Assembly: GCA_001466705.2 (NCBI GenBank)
Contig: LATX02000057.1
Coordinates: 1-64,000 of the forward strand
Direction: 5' to 3'
Length of the DNA: 64,000 bases
Source of the DNA: Moniliophthora roreri
Lineage: Eukaryota; Basidiomycota; Agaricomycetes; Agaricales; Marasmiaceae
Shown here one piece after another: positions 44,082-56,597 of this stretch (the stretch's first letter is position 1; the number at the start of each line of letters is the position of its first letter). The notes beneath the pieces are model-generated. The model searched no databases. It had not been told where the DNA came from and saw nothing but the letters and a program-made list of their open reading frames with translations. Both the position numbers and the translations under genes were made by a program.

Positions 44082-45203
44082 ATGGCATACGCAGAACATG
44101 GCGCTACAGCGTCGGCAGTTCGGATCGATTTCAAACGAAGGCCCTCACTTTCAATCTGCGGAGTTTCCGGATCCAAGAAACAGGTGTGTACCGTCGTGAT
44201 GAGAGCAAAATGCTATCGCTGACCTTGATATTAGGCGCCAATTCTTCTTCCACTAAAGGAATCAAAGGATGACACGAACATCTCTTATTGTAGCAGCGAT
44301 GCAGCTCCTCTCCCTAAAATTGATGGTATGCTTATTTGGAGCCGACAAACCCAAACCTAACGCACCCCTTCAGAATCGCCTTCTCCGACTTCTCGTATTG
44401 CTGTCCACACACTCGCTCGCTCAAGCTCCGTCCCATCGACTGCTAGCGGAAGTTCGAGCCAAATTATCTCTCGTGGAAAGCAGGCTTTCCGCAGGACAGT
44501 AGACTGGATTAAAGATATCAACGCGTATAGCCCTGTTGGCTCACCTATCTCCCCTACCCCATCTCCTGTAACGGAGACTACACCTCTCGTCACCGGACGA
44601 CCCCGTCGAAATTCATCTTCACGAAAAGTTCGCGATTTGTTTGTACCTCCTTGGAAAAAACCGGCACCAGCTCCATCAGCTAACTCCCAGTGCTCCCCCC
44701 TGACCCCTATCCCTGAGAGTATCGCTGCAGTGACCGAGACATCACGGCCATCGGTCTCCTCTGTTGCAAGCGAGGCGACTGTTATGCCGCTCCAACGACC
44801 ACTCCGCCGTCGTTGTGACTCGAGTGCCTCGCAATTGTCGACAATGTCCATGGTCTCGGATACCTCATCGACCTCTCAATCCACCATGAACCAGGGTGAA
44901 TACATCCGAGACGATGAATTGGCGTCCTATGACACCGACCCGCCTTCGCCGTTCACTTCCTTTTTTCACAAAGGGCTTCGCAACAGAGGTTCGACTATCC
45001 ACCTCACCCCTTTCATTCGTGAACGCAGTGCCAGTGATGCTTCCGACTCCTATTTCCCTTGTGACTATGCCCCACCTTTTACCTCGTTTTGTTTGAAGGA
45101 TGATAGTGGTACGAACATTGAAGACTGTGACTGGAACGGAGAGTGGAACAGTCATGATATGGTAGAAGTGCAACAAAAGTTGAGGTTGCTTCGTTCATTG
45201 TAA
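44082..45203 (+). CDS. Serine-rich hypothetical protein
   Basis: Exons 44082-44183, 44235-44325 and 44374-45203 give 340 residues. The protein is Ser/Pro/Thr-rich and mostly disordered, with a short positively charged helix-like part (KQAFRRTVDWIKDINAY) and VRDLFVPPWKKPAP. The C-terminus is more ordered: YFPCDYAPPFTSFCLKDD and an acidic DWNGEWNSHDM segment ending in VQQKLRLLRSL. No domain recognised. Three in-phase exons and a long open third exon make it a credible gene; possible phosphorylation substrate (inference only). Confidence 0.65.
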
Positions 45204-45519
45204 CTTATGCCCGTGTAGCGTATGCTCTATGTTTTCATGGTTGTCATCTTTTCTGGTTTCCTCTCATTGCAACTTGGTTTAGGTCGACAGTGTGTATACG
45301 AAGTTGCCACAGTCGGGAGTAATACCTTGTGGACGAGGTTGAAATAAGTGAGGGTTTCCTGCTATAACATTCGAACAATTTCCGGCATTCGTCGCATCCG
45401 GAACACTCGGACGGCTTCGTCTGGGTGAAAAGATTCAGAGCTCAGGGCTGGTGAAAAGCCTCTCAAATTGGCTGCTTCGAATATTCCGGGGATACTTTTG
45501 ATGAAGATATAGGGGCACA
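45204..45519. other. Intergenic
   Basis: 316 bp; 3-prime flank of the Ser-rich gene and left edge of the permease relic. Nothing coding seen. Confidence 0.4.
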
Positions 45520-46814
45520 ATGCATAGCTGTGATTCTACGAAACGGGCACTGGCCACATCGTCCTTTTTCCTCGTCGCGGCGGTGTGTGCTATGAGCATT
45601 TGTGAGTAAATTTTAGCTGGCTACATCTTCTAACATAATGACTGCATACCTCCACAGTGTACAAGAGTGCTCCAAGCCTCCGGTTCAACCAATTCTTTCA
45701 GAAGACTCTGACGATTGCTATCACTGGTACTGGTGCTATTATTGCTGCTCTCTCACTTATCTTGCCTTTTTTCTATGCAAAGGTAAGAAAGACTACAGTA
45801 AGTGCTTGATGCCATGAAGCCCCGCCGAAACCTGAGTACTTCTCTATCCATACGATGGTGTCACTCTTTTCTATGAAGATGACAATCACCTGCAGAGACT
45901 AGTTCCCAATCCGCTGTTCCCGATTATCGCATCCGTCGGGAAGTAGATAATACGCCAAAGCAGGACAAAAGTTCCCTCGACCTCGAGTCAAAAACAGACG
46001 ATGGAGTTCCCCAGCGGTTTCACCAGAAGAGATTGAGGAAACTGACCCTCATCCCATCAAAGGTGCTTGTGCTGAGCCAAAGAACCTCTATATCATTGCG
46101 AGATGCAAGGTAACGCCATTCATCAAGAATATTCTGACCCATGGAATAAGTGTAGATGTTTTTCATGAGCTGCAATCCAAAGCAGGAACTCGCATTGGAG
46201 AAAGAATCGCCGCTATACATGCACGTGCTACGCAGTACCCTCCGATAAGTTCTGCTCGGTTCACGATGAGCAGAAGACAAAGGCGTGAAGATTGTCCTAG
46301 ACACATGTTAGCAATAAGGACAATCCTCATCTGAAACAGTGTGTGCCGGAGGCTGGCCACCCGCCCTTCGCGCTGGCGTGCTCCGAGGCCAGGAGTCCTC
46401 AGTGGACAGGGACACCCTCGAAAAATTTCTGCGAAAGCAAGACGTGTCAACCTTGTCAGTCTCATCTGCCACTCACGTAGAACTTACCCCCTGACAAGCC
46501 TCCGCAGGCTCCATCTTATCTCGGATTTGATGATCGCCTTGTTGTACGACCGACATCAAGTCCTACAGATATCCCAAATGACACCAAGCATTTTTCACCC
46601 CTTTATGCAAGTTATGAGTGCTTGTAAGGCGTCTTTTGCCCATGGTGCCCAAGATATTCCGAATGTGATTGGGCTGTTCGCTGTATGGGTACTACTGCTG
46701 GAAGTAAAGCTCCTGCACCGATTTAGGTTCTTGTCTTTCGGAGCCACGATGTTGGTTATTGGCCTTGCTACTTGTGAGTTAGTCTGCCTTCTGCACGATG
46801 GTACGAGAGTGTAA
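45520..46814 (+). pseudogene. Decayed PHO4-family phosphate permease
   Basis: Two separated pieces resemble sodium/phosphate symporters of the PHO4 family (fungal Pho89/Pho-4). The first, 45520 to about 45800, encodes FFLVAAVCAMSILYKSAPSL then TIAITGTGAIIAALSLILPF and FYAKVRK, as in the central loop region. The second, about 46535-46775, encodes MQVMSACKASFAHGAQDIPN and WVLLL...FLSFGATMLVIGLATC, the second signature repeat, where live members have SFAHGxNDxANAIGP. The N-terminal half, and the segment between, are missing or unreadable. Too incomplete to transport. Confidence 0.65.
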
Positions 46815-47519
46815 TGCTCGACTTATAGGATAGATAATGTCATGAGAATGATCGGTAACAAAGCAACTCTCCATTCTCCTTCCCGCAGGTTTTCGATGAT
46901 GTGTTATCGTGAGTCAAATGCATAAGTCGGAATTGCAGAGTTTAAACGCTTTGATGGACATCGATGTGTAACGGGGACTGGAAGGCCATTAATTGGCGTG
47001 CTGTTGACAGACTTGGTGCTGGCGGCCTCTGAAGGCCACCTCGGCCAGCTATAATCATGAATATCATACGATTCTTACATGACCAGGGTACCGAACGTCT
47101 ATCTTCTTTTGAGCTGCCCAGTTCGTCCATCATGACGTCATTCTTGGCCTGCTCGTTCCCTCGAATGCTCACTCTCCTCCCCGCAAGCAACGATCTAACT
47201 CTTGTTTTGACATTGTTGCAGTGGGACTTGCGACGGGACAACGTCCAGGCTCCAAGCTTGTGGAAAGATGGGTCTCGACGTCGTAGAGGGACCGATTTAG
47301 ATCTAATAGTTCCTTGTGTGAGCGTGGAGGTTGCCAATTGTAAACGAGAATTTCTCCGACTGCTGCCTCCACGGTCGTTGCTGATCTGCCACCTCCTGTC
47401 TCGTCCCGCAGAACTCTTCTGCCATCACCTGCAGTGGCATTCCATCTTTCTCTCTTTACGAATCAGATTCAGAACAATCCTTTACTAGCACAGAGCTTTG
47501 AGGCATACCGCCTGAAGTC
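46815..47519. other. Intergenic, overlapping chance frames
   Basis: Open frames of 131-143 codons occur on both strands over 46942-47488 and exclude each other; neither looks like a protein I know. The region probably holds the promoter of the PalI-like gene. Confidence 0.4.
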
Positions 47520-48377
47520 ATGAAACCAGAGCACAAACCCCTCGCGGCTCACCGAGTTACCTCCGTCGTCAGCGTTTTCTTCCTATTATCTATCTTTGTG
47601 CTCCTTCTCCTCGTCGGTCTCTCGTTGACCATCATCAAACCGATATACATTATCCGGGTATTCAACGCGAATCCCGATGCACCAATATCCAGTCTCGCTA
47701 CGGAATTGAGGTTCGGAGTATGGGGAATTTGTGCCTCAGGGTACGTCGGAACACCCGCCTGTCCCGAATCATTTCTTATTTGCGTTCCATAGCACCCTAG
47801 ATACAAGTGATAGCGTATGCTACGGACCAAGGCTCGGATACCTATCATACCTTGATGAAAACCTGATAACCACACAACTCCTCCAACGCTTCGGCCTCAC
47901 AGAACCCATCATCCTTGCCGTCCTCAAAAGTCTCCTCACAGTCCTCATTCTCCATCTTGTTGCCGCCGGATTCGCCTTTGTCGGTCTAGTCCCAGCGCTT
48001 TTCCTCGCATCGCATGGCTTGACAATCCTCTCACTCGTGTTGACAGTAGTCACCGCACTGCTGACCACGATTGTGTTTGTGATCGATTTGGTCGTGGTTC
48101 TTACTGTCAAGAACCAGTTACCCAAGTTGACGAATAATGGAATCGGGGTAGAGTTTGGGAATGCAGTTTGGATGGTACTAGGGGCGATGCTGGGGGCGTG
48201 GTTGGCTGTGATATTCTTATCAGCGAGGGCTTGTTACTGTTGTGGTGTTCGCAGGTGTGTATAACTGTGCTCTGCCTGGTTCGTAGGTGATACTCATGCT
48301 CCTGTCCTTGCAGGAAACATCTACATGAGTTTGAGCATTACCATGAAAAGCAGCCACGGCCGGAAACAAGCTCATGA
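47520..48377 (+). CDS. PalI/SUR7-family four-pass membrane protein
   Basis: Exons 47520-47740, 47793-48254 and 48314-48377 give 248 residues. Membrane segment 1 is SVVSVFFLLSIFVLLLLVGL; then an outer loop with FGVWGICASG and SVCYGPRLGY (the W-G-x-C...C pattern of the SUR7/PalI family). Membrane segments 2-4 lie at about residues 110-215, ending WLAVIFLSARACYC. A short hydrophilic tail follows (HEFEHYHEK). Family members act at eisosomes or in the Rim/Pal ambient-pH pathway; which applies here cannot be told from sequence. Confidence 0.8.
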
Positions 48378-48977
48378 TGGGAGGAGGGAACGGATCATTA
48401 CTTGGACTAATTTGAATTTGAATTTCTAAACCCTGCTGCGGCCTTACCAACACTGTAATACTTACATGCCTCGATACCCTAATGACAATGACGACCGAGA
48501 CGATTCATCATGACTAGGCTATGCTCGAACTCAGTATCTACCGTCGCAGGCTAACTGCTGGTCTCTGTTTAAATGCGTGAGTGCGCGTTACAGGTAGTGT
48601 AGCCCGAACGTCACGATTATCATTAGCGGATAGTAGAGGACTTGGATGACTAGATGAGACCAATGCATTACCCATGAAATTTACACCTTGAGCAGATAAA
48701 TCGGGTTCCACTGTCATGCCAATTGGGAAAGCCGTGAGTATCAGTATGCCAGAATATTTACGGAGCATTGACTGTCGTTTGCTTATGAGTGCTCTTACTT
48801 ATAACATCATTATTCCCTACTAATGTCGCCTCGAGCTTCAGTTTGTCTCCAGCAAGTTGTCAGTCTCAGTCTGCAGTCGGGCCTTCATTTATGTCTCACG
48901 TCTGTATTAACGTCAATATCTCCGAGTACAGTAATTATAAATACATGGACCATCGATAGTAAGATTCTGTATCAAGT
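48378..48977. other. Convergent intergenic region
   Basis: 600 bp between the 3-prime ends of the PalI-like and DUF2235-WD40 genes. One 76-codon minus-strand frame is unsupported. Confidence 0.45.
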
Positions 48978-51900
48978 CTATGGGAACCAACGCTTGTTCT
49001 CCTTCAACTGCTCAAGAATGCATTCACCAGTCGGACCTTCTGCATCCCAAACAATGACCAGGCCATCCGCATTACATGCAGCTATACGTTTTCCATCTGG
49101 GCAATAGGCAACAGAAAGGATAGGTGAAGCCGAGTATTGTCGCTCTGCTACCATTTTAGCCTTCGTTCGGCCATTTTTCCCATTTTTTAGGTCCACCTCC
49201 GGTAGCTCCCAAACCCTCACCATGCCATCCTCCAATCCAGCAGCAATTAAATTTCTTCTGGTTTTGGGATCAGGATCAGGAACGACTGCAAGAGAATTAA
49301 CTGCCACTTGTTTTACTCCTGACCAGCGGGTAAATACAGTGACATCGTCTCCGGTAGATGCAGCCCACATAGCGATTAATTCGCCTGACGTTGCATTCCA
49401 CATGCTTATCGCACCATCAAGGGCTCCTGCAAAGAACATTGAGCCATCCTGCGAATAAGCCACAGATTGTATTGCACGCCTGTGCTCTGGCTTTTGTGCT
49501 GAGTCGTAGAGGGCTTCTCTGGGCGCTCTAGGGTGAAACATAATGGTATTATCACTACCAGCAATGATTCGATAAGTCTGCAGGTCCTCGTCTGTGGCAG
49601 CAGCCGAGGGCGCAGTCTCTGCAGTACTCCGTGGCGAATTTTGCGTTTGGATGCTTTGGCGTAAACTCTGCCACAATTGCCCCGCCCTTCTGGTGACCGT
49701 GCGCCGGGGTGTAAGGCGGCTCGGATGCAAAGCAAGCGACAGAACCTCATTCTTGTGAGTGAATAGTTCTGACTTGGGCGGTCTTCTTCGCCATTCGTAG
49801 CCGCCCTGCGTCGTTGTAGCAAGAAAATCTTTCAGGAGTACCGCCTTCTGTCCCGACGTTGAAACGAGTGTGCCGTCGTCAGAGAGTGCGAAATAGCGGG
49901 GATGTCCCTCAATATCAACAGGGTCACCAATTTGCTTGCCTGTCAATGAATCCCAGATGCGTATTGTCTTGTCCCACCCCCCTGATACGATTTGCGTCCC
50001 ATCAGGACTGAATGTGACGCAAGATACGCGACCTAAGTGCCGTTCCTCTTCATCCCACTCAAGGTCGGCATCGCCAGACCCTGATTGCAATTTCCATTCT
50101 GCACCGGTGTCCGCCTTTCGCACAAAGATATTCCCCGATTGTGTTCCGCATGCGATACGTTGGCTATCGGGAGAAAATGCAAAAGATGTGATTGGCCCTT
50201 TTCGTCGAATGGAGAACAATTCGGCTGAATAATATTGAGTAACAGGTATAGTGATGAGTAGGCAACCCACGTACCCGTTCCAAACGTTTTCAGAAATTCT
50301 AATGCGCCATTGCTGAAGCGTTCATCGGCATGAAGTAGGCACATTCGGACGACAGGAGGCATTCTACTAAAGTGCTGTTTGTAGAAAAGGTCGGAAGCAG
50401 TCTGAACCAGCACCTCCATCATCGCTAGACTCTCCTTGCTGACTGTCCTTTGATCGTATAAATCATACGACAAGTTCAATAACGCTAGCTGAGCTTCAAC
50501 TTTTGTATTAAAGAGATGCATTGAGTCCTGCGACTGAAGAGGAAAAATGTTCAGCTTACAGGTCCCGAACAGATCCCGCAAACCCTCTAAATGTTTCTTC
50601 CGGTCAGAGTATTTGACCGAAGAGAGCAGCCGCACTGACGAGAGAATCTTCTGGGTGACTTCATCGAAATTGTCTGGTTCGACCTTCGCAGTATCCAACT
50701 CGTCCCAACCTTTCTCTTTCAGACGGTTTTTATAACTGTCATCAGCTGCTACGTACACCGAGCTGTGCACTAACTGCCCTTTGACAATTTCACGCCGGCG
50801 ACATAAGTGTGGCCTGTATATCCCTAGTAAGGTTACGTTCGGCGTGAAAGTGATGTGGTCACTCACCAGCGCGTTACTTGGTTTGGGCGCTCTGGATCTT
50901 TATACGTCAATCTTTTGATTGGCAGAATTTCTACCATGCGCCAGAGAAGGGTCAAAGATTCATTCGTCTTCTTGGTGGACTTGCTCCATCTGGTTGAAGA
51001 AGGATTCAGCAGGAGTCCAGTCATTGCAGCTTCCCTCGTCATCCATCGAAGAGAGGGGCCATTGTTTTTCAACTGCTTATTTTCGACATTTCCACCGCCG
51101 CTGAAAGGGATATACCAGTCACTGACACAGGAACTCGTTGCAGAACACATGCATGCGTACATATCCGAATGAGTCCCAACAAACCAAACCTCTTTTGTAT
51201 GAGGTGTTCCCGATCGCGGTGCTTCGGTTTCATCAGCTCTTGGTCCAGCACCGCCACGAGCGAACTCTGGTAAGAACTTGACGCGGCGTTCATCCAGAGC
51301 AAGAGCATGACGGAAGGTGCACACATGTGTCATGCCATCCGTTGTAAGCGGGAGCCCCTCCTTTCTGGCAAAACCTAAAGAGGAGACTGTGTCCCTACAG
51401 ATGGAATTAGAACATATTCTTTTATGACACAAAGGTTCAACATACCACACGCCCAAAAAATGAACTTTCACATTTGCTCTGCAAAACGTGCGCTTGAAGG
51501 TTGCGGCATCGCCATCCGGATCCGACCCCTTGCTTTGCGACGACTGTGTAAATTTTGTAAGCGGCTCATGGGCTGCAGGCTGTTCAGGCTGTGTTCCAGG
51601 AGCGTTCACTTCCGAGCTCGAATGGGTAGGTTGTGAGTTCGAAGACCGTTTTATAGAGCACTTCCGGTATAGGTCAAAGGCGCTTCCAACCAAAACAAGT
51701 CAGTGCGTTTTGCTGAGGAATCGACGATGCAGAGTCAGCCTACAACGGTATTTGTGCTTCATTTCCTTTGTGGATTACGCCAACCTGGAGAGTAATAAGC
51801 TTAGTTACTTATTGTCATACTGCCCCCATATCACCTCACTTTCTCAATCATTCCCGATAGCGCACGGACTTGATAGGCACCTCGTGAAAAGCCTATACGT

Positions 51901-52496
51901 GCATGGCATAAGCACCACCGAGGACAGTAAGTGACGGTCTTACCAAATAGGAAAATTCGGTCGCCAGGCTTGTATCGCTCACAAAGCCATCTGTATGCAT
52001 CTAGCACAATTTTTTCGAACCGCCTGGATTGAAGATTGCGTGAAGTACACGGTAAATGACACTGAATCAACATCTCACCATGCAATTGCAAGGTCGACTT
52101 TATGGGCTAGGACCTGCTTGTAGTAAGTCAAAGACCTCCACGAAGGAGAAGCATAGGTGCCGATGCCGCTGTTGTAGTATGTGACCTGCAGTGAATTGTT
52201 CTTCTCCAATCGACTGTAAAGTTCGACAACATTGGTGTTCTGTGCACCAGGTGAGTCACGAGGCGGATTTCACGAGGCGGGGGACTTACTTTATTACCGA
52301 ACTGATTTGCCGTACCATCGATACAAATGACCAGATTCCGAGCCGTCTCGTGGCCATCAGCAGTCGAAAGTGTATCATGAATACAGCTGGAATACATCTG
52401 ATCTGGCCATTTCGGTGTCATTGAGGGAGGATGTTGAGTTTCTGTGACGTCTTCAACGTCAATGGAGAATCTGTTGAACGGACTAAGTCCAGACAT
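48978..52496 (-). CDS. DUF2235 phospholipase-like domain fused to WD40 propeller
   Basis: Ten exons: 52496-52290, 52239-52079, 52023-51944, 51892-51840, 51784-51747, 51682-51446, 51394-51161, 51100-50867, 50813-50275 and 50224-48978, giving 1,009 residues with all phases consistent. Residues about 55-370 are a DUF2235 (Tle1-like alpha/beta-hydrolase) region: NLVICIDGTANQFGNK, YYNSGIGTY, FLFGFSRGAYQVR (nucleophile elbow G-F-S-R-G), VWDTVSSLG, GTHSDIGGGN. A linker of about 220 residues follows. Residues about 600 to the end hold WD40 repeats (FSPDGTQIVSGGWDKTIRIW, IMFHPR, SVAYSQDGSMFFAGALDGAI, IAAGLEDGMVRVWEL, CNADGLVIVWD). The enzyme part probably cleaves lipids; the propeller probably binds a partner. 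Substrate unknown. Confidence 0.85.
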
Positions 52497-54775
52497 GGTG
52501 TCAATGGGTACGGGAAACTAGTCGCATATTTCAGGCGGTATAAATATCGGAATAACAGCGATCGACGGCCCATGAGGGGACCTGCATTCGTGGTGCGTAG
52601 ACATAGTCAGGCGTAAGTCTGGGGTGCTTCAGTCTCGAAATGTGTTTGTTATCATAAGGCGAGCCCTAATACGCCAAACTGTCGGAGGCTCCATGGAAGT
52701 GTGAATCTGCCCTATCTGTTCGTCCAACGACGCTGTATTTCGTAACCACATTCATTTCTTTAGCTTGGCAAGGCTTCCAGAGCTATTTTTGATGATGCAT
52801 CTGCGAAGGTCAATTAGAATGAGTGGCGAGTAGAGAAGAGCTCCACACGGGCATCAACAAGAAAGGAACCGGTACCGGTGTGACCATAGTCATACTCCAC
52901 ATCTCCAATGAAATATTCTCCATAACCCTCTTTCTTCAATTCGGAAGTGCTTCTGACTCAATGCACGCACTTCAGCGGGGGAATACGACTTTGAGGCTTG
53001 CGGATGACCGAAGCAGTCTCCCTGCTCCAATGCACGAGTCAACCATGTTTTCGTTGGGTGAAAATGAGGTTCATGATCCTCAGCAACTGCAAAGCATTTC
53101 ACATCTCCGGCGTGATCGAGTTTTGGAAGCTCGAGCTTACGAGATATCACTGAATGCCACACGGCCATTGACGGGAAACAGTGGAATCCATTTATTAGAA
53201 TCCGATTCTGAGGCTAGTGCATCGCCAAAGCAGTATAACGCTCGAGCGCAGTAGACCAGTTAGCATCCGGTTATTACGATTCATGAATGTTCATGGTCAC
53301 AGTTCTCGACACCTGGCAGACGGTCACTGGGGCATGTCCTCAATTATGATTGGAGCTTGAGAGCTTGACTTACAATATGAAGCCTCATCGACGTAGCGCT
53401 CATCGACATATGGGTAAGAGTAAAATTGTAGTGACACCGTGGCGCGTCGTTCGCTCCCTCGAACCTTGTCTCTTTTCTCACTCCTCACCGATCAAGGCCC
53501 TTGAAGCGCTCTTGATAAGGCTTTTACGCTCATGGTGCAGGGCATCCTTGTTTAGGGGATCCGTACAAGATTATCATACCGGTCCCTGCATAGTGCAGAT
53601 CCATATTCATGAGCTTGCAGCAAACCAGCACGAACAACATTTACCTGCCACGTTATCCGCTTCACCTGTAGGAATGTAGGAATGTCTTTGCCGTCAATCC
53701 GGAAGATCGTATCCCTGGCAAATTCAAAACGCAAGCTACTTATGACTGTAGTTGGGTTCTTGTCAATACCCTCCTCCAAGCTTCTGCTGTACTACTCGCG
53801 CTGTTTACTGCAGGTGCTGCCTCCGAATGCCGAAAGATCTCTCCTCCGACTCGGATGGCTGGACTCGTTGCGCATCCCAGAAAGATTATGCCGCCGCATT
53901 AGCTCAGGAGGTTTACCCATTGAGAAGAGCGAAGAATGTCGGACCAATGTTCATAGTGGCATTTCCCCGGGAAAAGGTATGTCGTGTGCTATTCACGACA
54001 GGGCTGAGATTGACATTCCCTCGACTGTTTATAAACTGTCTTCTTCGACCACAAGAACGCTGCTGCTCGCTCAGTACGAATTTCTGAACATTGTAAAAAA
54101 GGATGCGCCACGGAAGCTACTCTGTCCCTAGTTCTCTGTCCTAAAAACTTTTTCAACCACCTCTGCCGGTCTCGGAAGAGAAGAAGAGTCCTTTGTTGTC
54201 GACTTAGTCCTTTTTCTTCTCAACGCGGCTGCTTACTTTGCAATGCACCGAAGGATTCATAGGCGCAAAAAGCTGGCATTCCAGTACTCCGGAAGGTCTT
54301 TATGACACGAATGTGTGCGTTATGAGTGAGTCATGCGATATCTTGTTTGTTATTCAGGAGGCCAAGGTATGTGTTTTTCTGTGCTCATTACTCTCTAATT
54401 GATACATGGGAATCCGTAGGATCACTGAACAGACGGTTATGAAACGGAGGCGCACCTCATAGCAGAATCGTTATGCTCTGCAATGTGCACCTGTCCAACT
54501 TTCTACCTAATTCCCGTTACCGGAAGTGGAGAGGACTGGACAACACCCCGCCACCCACTGTGCATCGAAGTGATAGTATTTCGACCTCTATGTTCCACCA
54601 CATGTCCCACGGTTTGATTTGCACAGCTCTTTTTCCAACGCTCGTAGAAAACTCAGAATCTCTCAGTCCGTGCCAGTGTAAACGCCTCTTCAGTACTGTA
54701 GGACTATTACGGAATAAAGCATGCCTTCATCCAGGTACAAGAACGACCGAGCATGATTTCATTAAGTGCTACATG
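52497..54775. other. 2.3-kb gene-poor interval with unassigned frames
   Basis: A plus-strand frame at 52823-53254 ends in a hydrophilic, protein-like stretch. A second set of switching frames at 53682-54131 shows protein-like fragments (NTLLQASAVLLALFTAGA in one frame, CASQKDYAAALAQEVYPLRR in another). Neither gives a consistent gene with start, splice sites and stop, so these may be relics. Confidence 0.35.
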
Positions 54776-56218
54776 CTATAGCTTGCTCTGTAGATCAACC
54801 GTCATGCCCTCATCCTCCAAAATCTTTCTCGCCATATCACTGAATAGCGCTATACTCTGCGCATATTGTTCTGGGTTCTCGGAAGACGCTTGCCGTCGTG
54901 CTGCTCGTGCTGCAATGCCCTGCGAAATGACAGCACCCTGTTCGGGGTATTAGCCCACTCATGTAATTCGATGACAGTTACTTACTCTAAACATATTCCA
55001 GCTTCTCACAAAAACGAGTTCTTTGATTGGAAACTCGTACTCCATAAGCTGACAGTATAGTCTTTCCATCTCCTCTAACGAAATGGGCACATCTTTTGAA
55101 GGATTATTCTTGAATGCCTTGACACTATATGCTGGGAGATTATACGGCGCGATATGCTTCGGGTCGATACCCCAGGGTTGTGTAAGGTTGGCAAAATCCG
55201 CCAGCGGACTCCCCAACGTGCACAGCTCCCAATCCAAAATCCCAATCACCCGGTTTTCCGTCGGATGGAACACCATATTGTCCAACTTGTAATCTCCATG
55301 TACAATTCTGCGTTTACCAAATTTTTGCTCGTTTGGTACGTGCTTGTAGTACCATTTGATCATTTCGTCGTAAAAGGGTACTTTGCCTACAGCCTTTCCT
55401 GTGTCAACGTCGACGGCGGCTGCTTGGGCTTCAGAGATGCGGGTGAAGGCTTTGATTTGGCGCGGGAAATAGTCCGTTGAAGGGCCGAACTTGGAGAGGC
55501 CGATGGCATCTGGGTCGACGGAAGATAGTTTAGCGAGTGCGTACACGGAGCCTCGGAGTCTATGGTAGGGTCAGAGCCTACTTGGTGAATAGGAGCGTTC
55601 CGGTACATACATTTCCTTCCTATCCTTATCCGGTAGATCCAACAACCTCACATCTGTGAAGATTCTTCCGTCCAGAAACTCCATGACATAGAAGGCCGTC
55701 CCTATCACGCTCTCGTCTTCACATAACAAGTAAGGTTCTGGTACCGGAACGCGTTTCTCTGGTGGTGTCGATGGTTGGAGGTTATACTTGTGTAACGCAT
55801 GAAGAACCGTGTATTCCCGGTCGACTTGGTGAGCGGTTCTAGAGAGCAGCTGGCCAGCCGGTTTCTTGCGCAATACGTAACGCCTCTTGCTGGTCTAAAG
55901 TCAGTACTAAAGCCAGGAAGTTGGGCTTGACGACGTACTTGGCGTCTGTAAGGAAGTATGTAGGGTTTGACTGTGCCCGTTTTCGATAAGAGTTGGTTGA
56001 AATGGGTAGAATATTCATACCTGACCAAACTGATATTGCTCAGTGAAAGCTCGACATACAAACATCCAGAAACTCACTTTAAATTGCTTGACTTCCAGCG
56101 GGGTCTTCAAACCAGACAAATTCTTCTCTAGATATGCTGTGAGGTTTGGAATATTGATGTTGGCACGAATGTCCCCATATTCTCCTCCGACATGCTTCGG
56201 CTGAGCGTCGCTGGACAT
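54776..56218 (-). CDS. ACAD10/11-type aminoglycoside-phosphotransferase-like kinase
   Basis: Exons 56218-56078, 56029-56021, 55970-55939, 55889-55611, 55559-54986 and 54937-54776 give 398 residues. Exon 2 is a 9-nt microexon (FGQ) restoring the conserved KQFKFGQSNPTY. Kinase landmarks: YVLRKKPAG (ATP-binding lysine), HGDYKLDNMVFHP (catalytic Asp near residue 240) and GILDWELCTLGSPLADFANL (metal Asp). This APH/choline-kinase-like fold is the N-terminal part of ACAD10/11, which phosphorylates 4-hydroxyacyl-CoA before beta-oxidation. Here it stands alone without the dehydrogenase. Divergent from the lipase gene, 379 bp between starts. Confidence 0.88.
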
Positions 56219-56597
56219 GGTAATTCGAGAGTAAGAGTGATTTAGTGATCCATTAAGAGAATCAGAAAGCCGGTGAAATCAAGCACCGAAGCCGGGGACC
56301 TGGGATCACAACAAGTGGCTTATATATCACACACGGTTTCGTGTGTATTCTGGGTAGCCTCCCGGCCAGCCGAATCGGAAATGTTTTCAACAGCAGTTTC
56401 AATATGATGGAGCGCATATTTATAACGGCGTCCATTCATCTGTCCATCGCCTCACAGCAGCAGCTTCAATGAACGACTTCATTTGACCTGCCCATCACTA
56501 CAATCGACGAGTCAGAAGACCCTTCCCGTGGTCAATACAGACTCAATTATTCAAAACCAGCTTGGTCACTCCTTGTATTATACCCCCAACAATCACC
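56219..56597. promoter_or_regulatory. 379-bp divergent promoter, kinase / lipase-type gene
   Basis: Region between two divergent start codons, both for probable lipid-catabolic proteins. A TATATAT-like stretch is near 56320. No coding signal. Confidence 0.5.

Noticed and set aside
47057..47488. 143-codon plus-strand frame upstream of the PalI-like gene
   Set aside because: Composition is not protein-like and a 131-codon minus-strand frame overlaps it; probably promoter DNA.
50544..50571. Possible 28-bp intron (GTAAGC to TTCAG) inside the linker of the DUF2235-WD40 gene
   Set aside because: Too short for this genome and removing it introduces an early stop; reading through keeps the frame.
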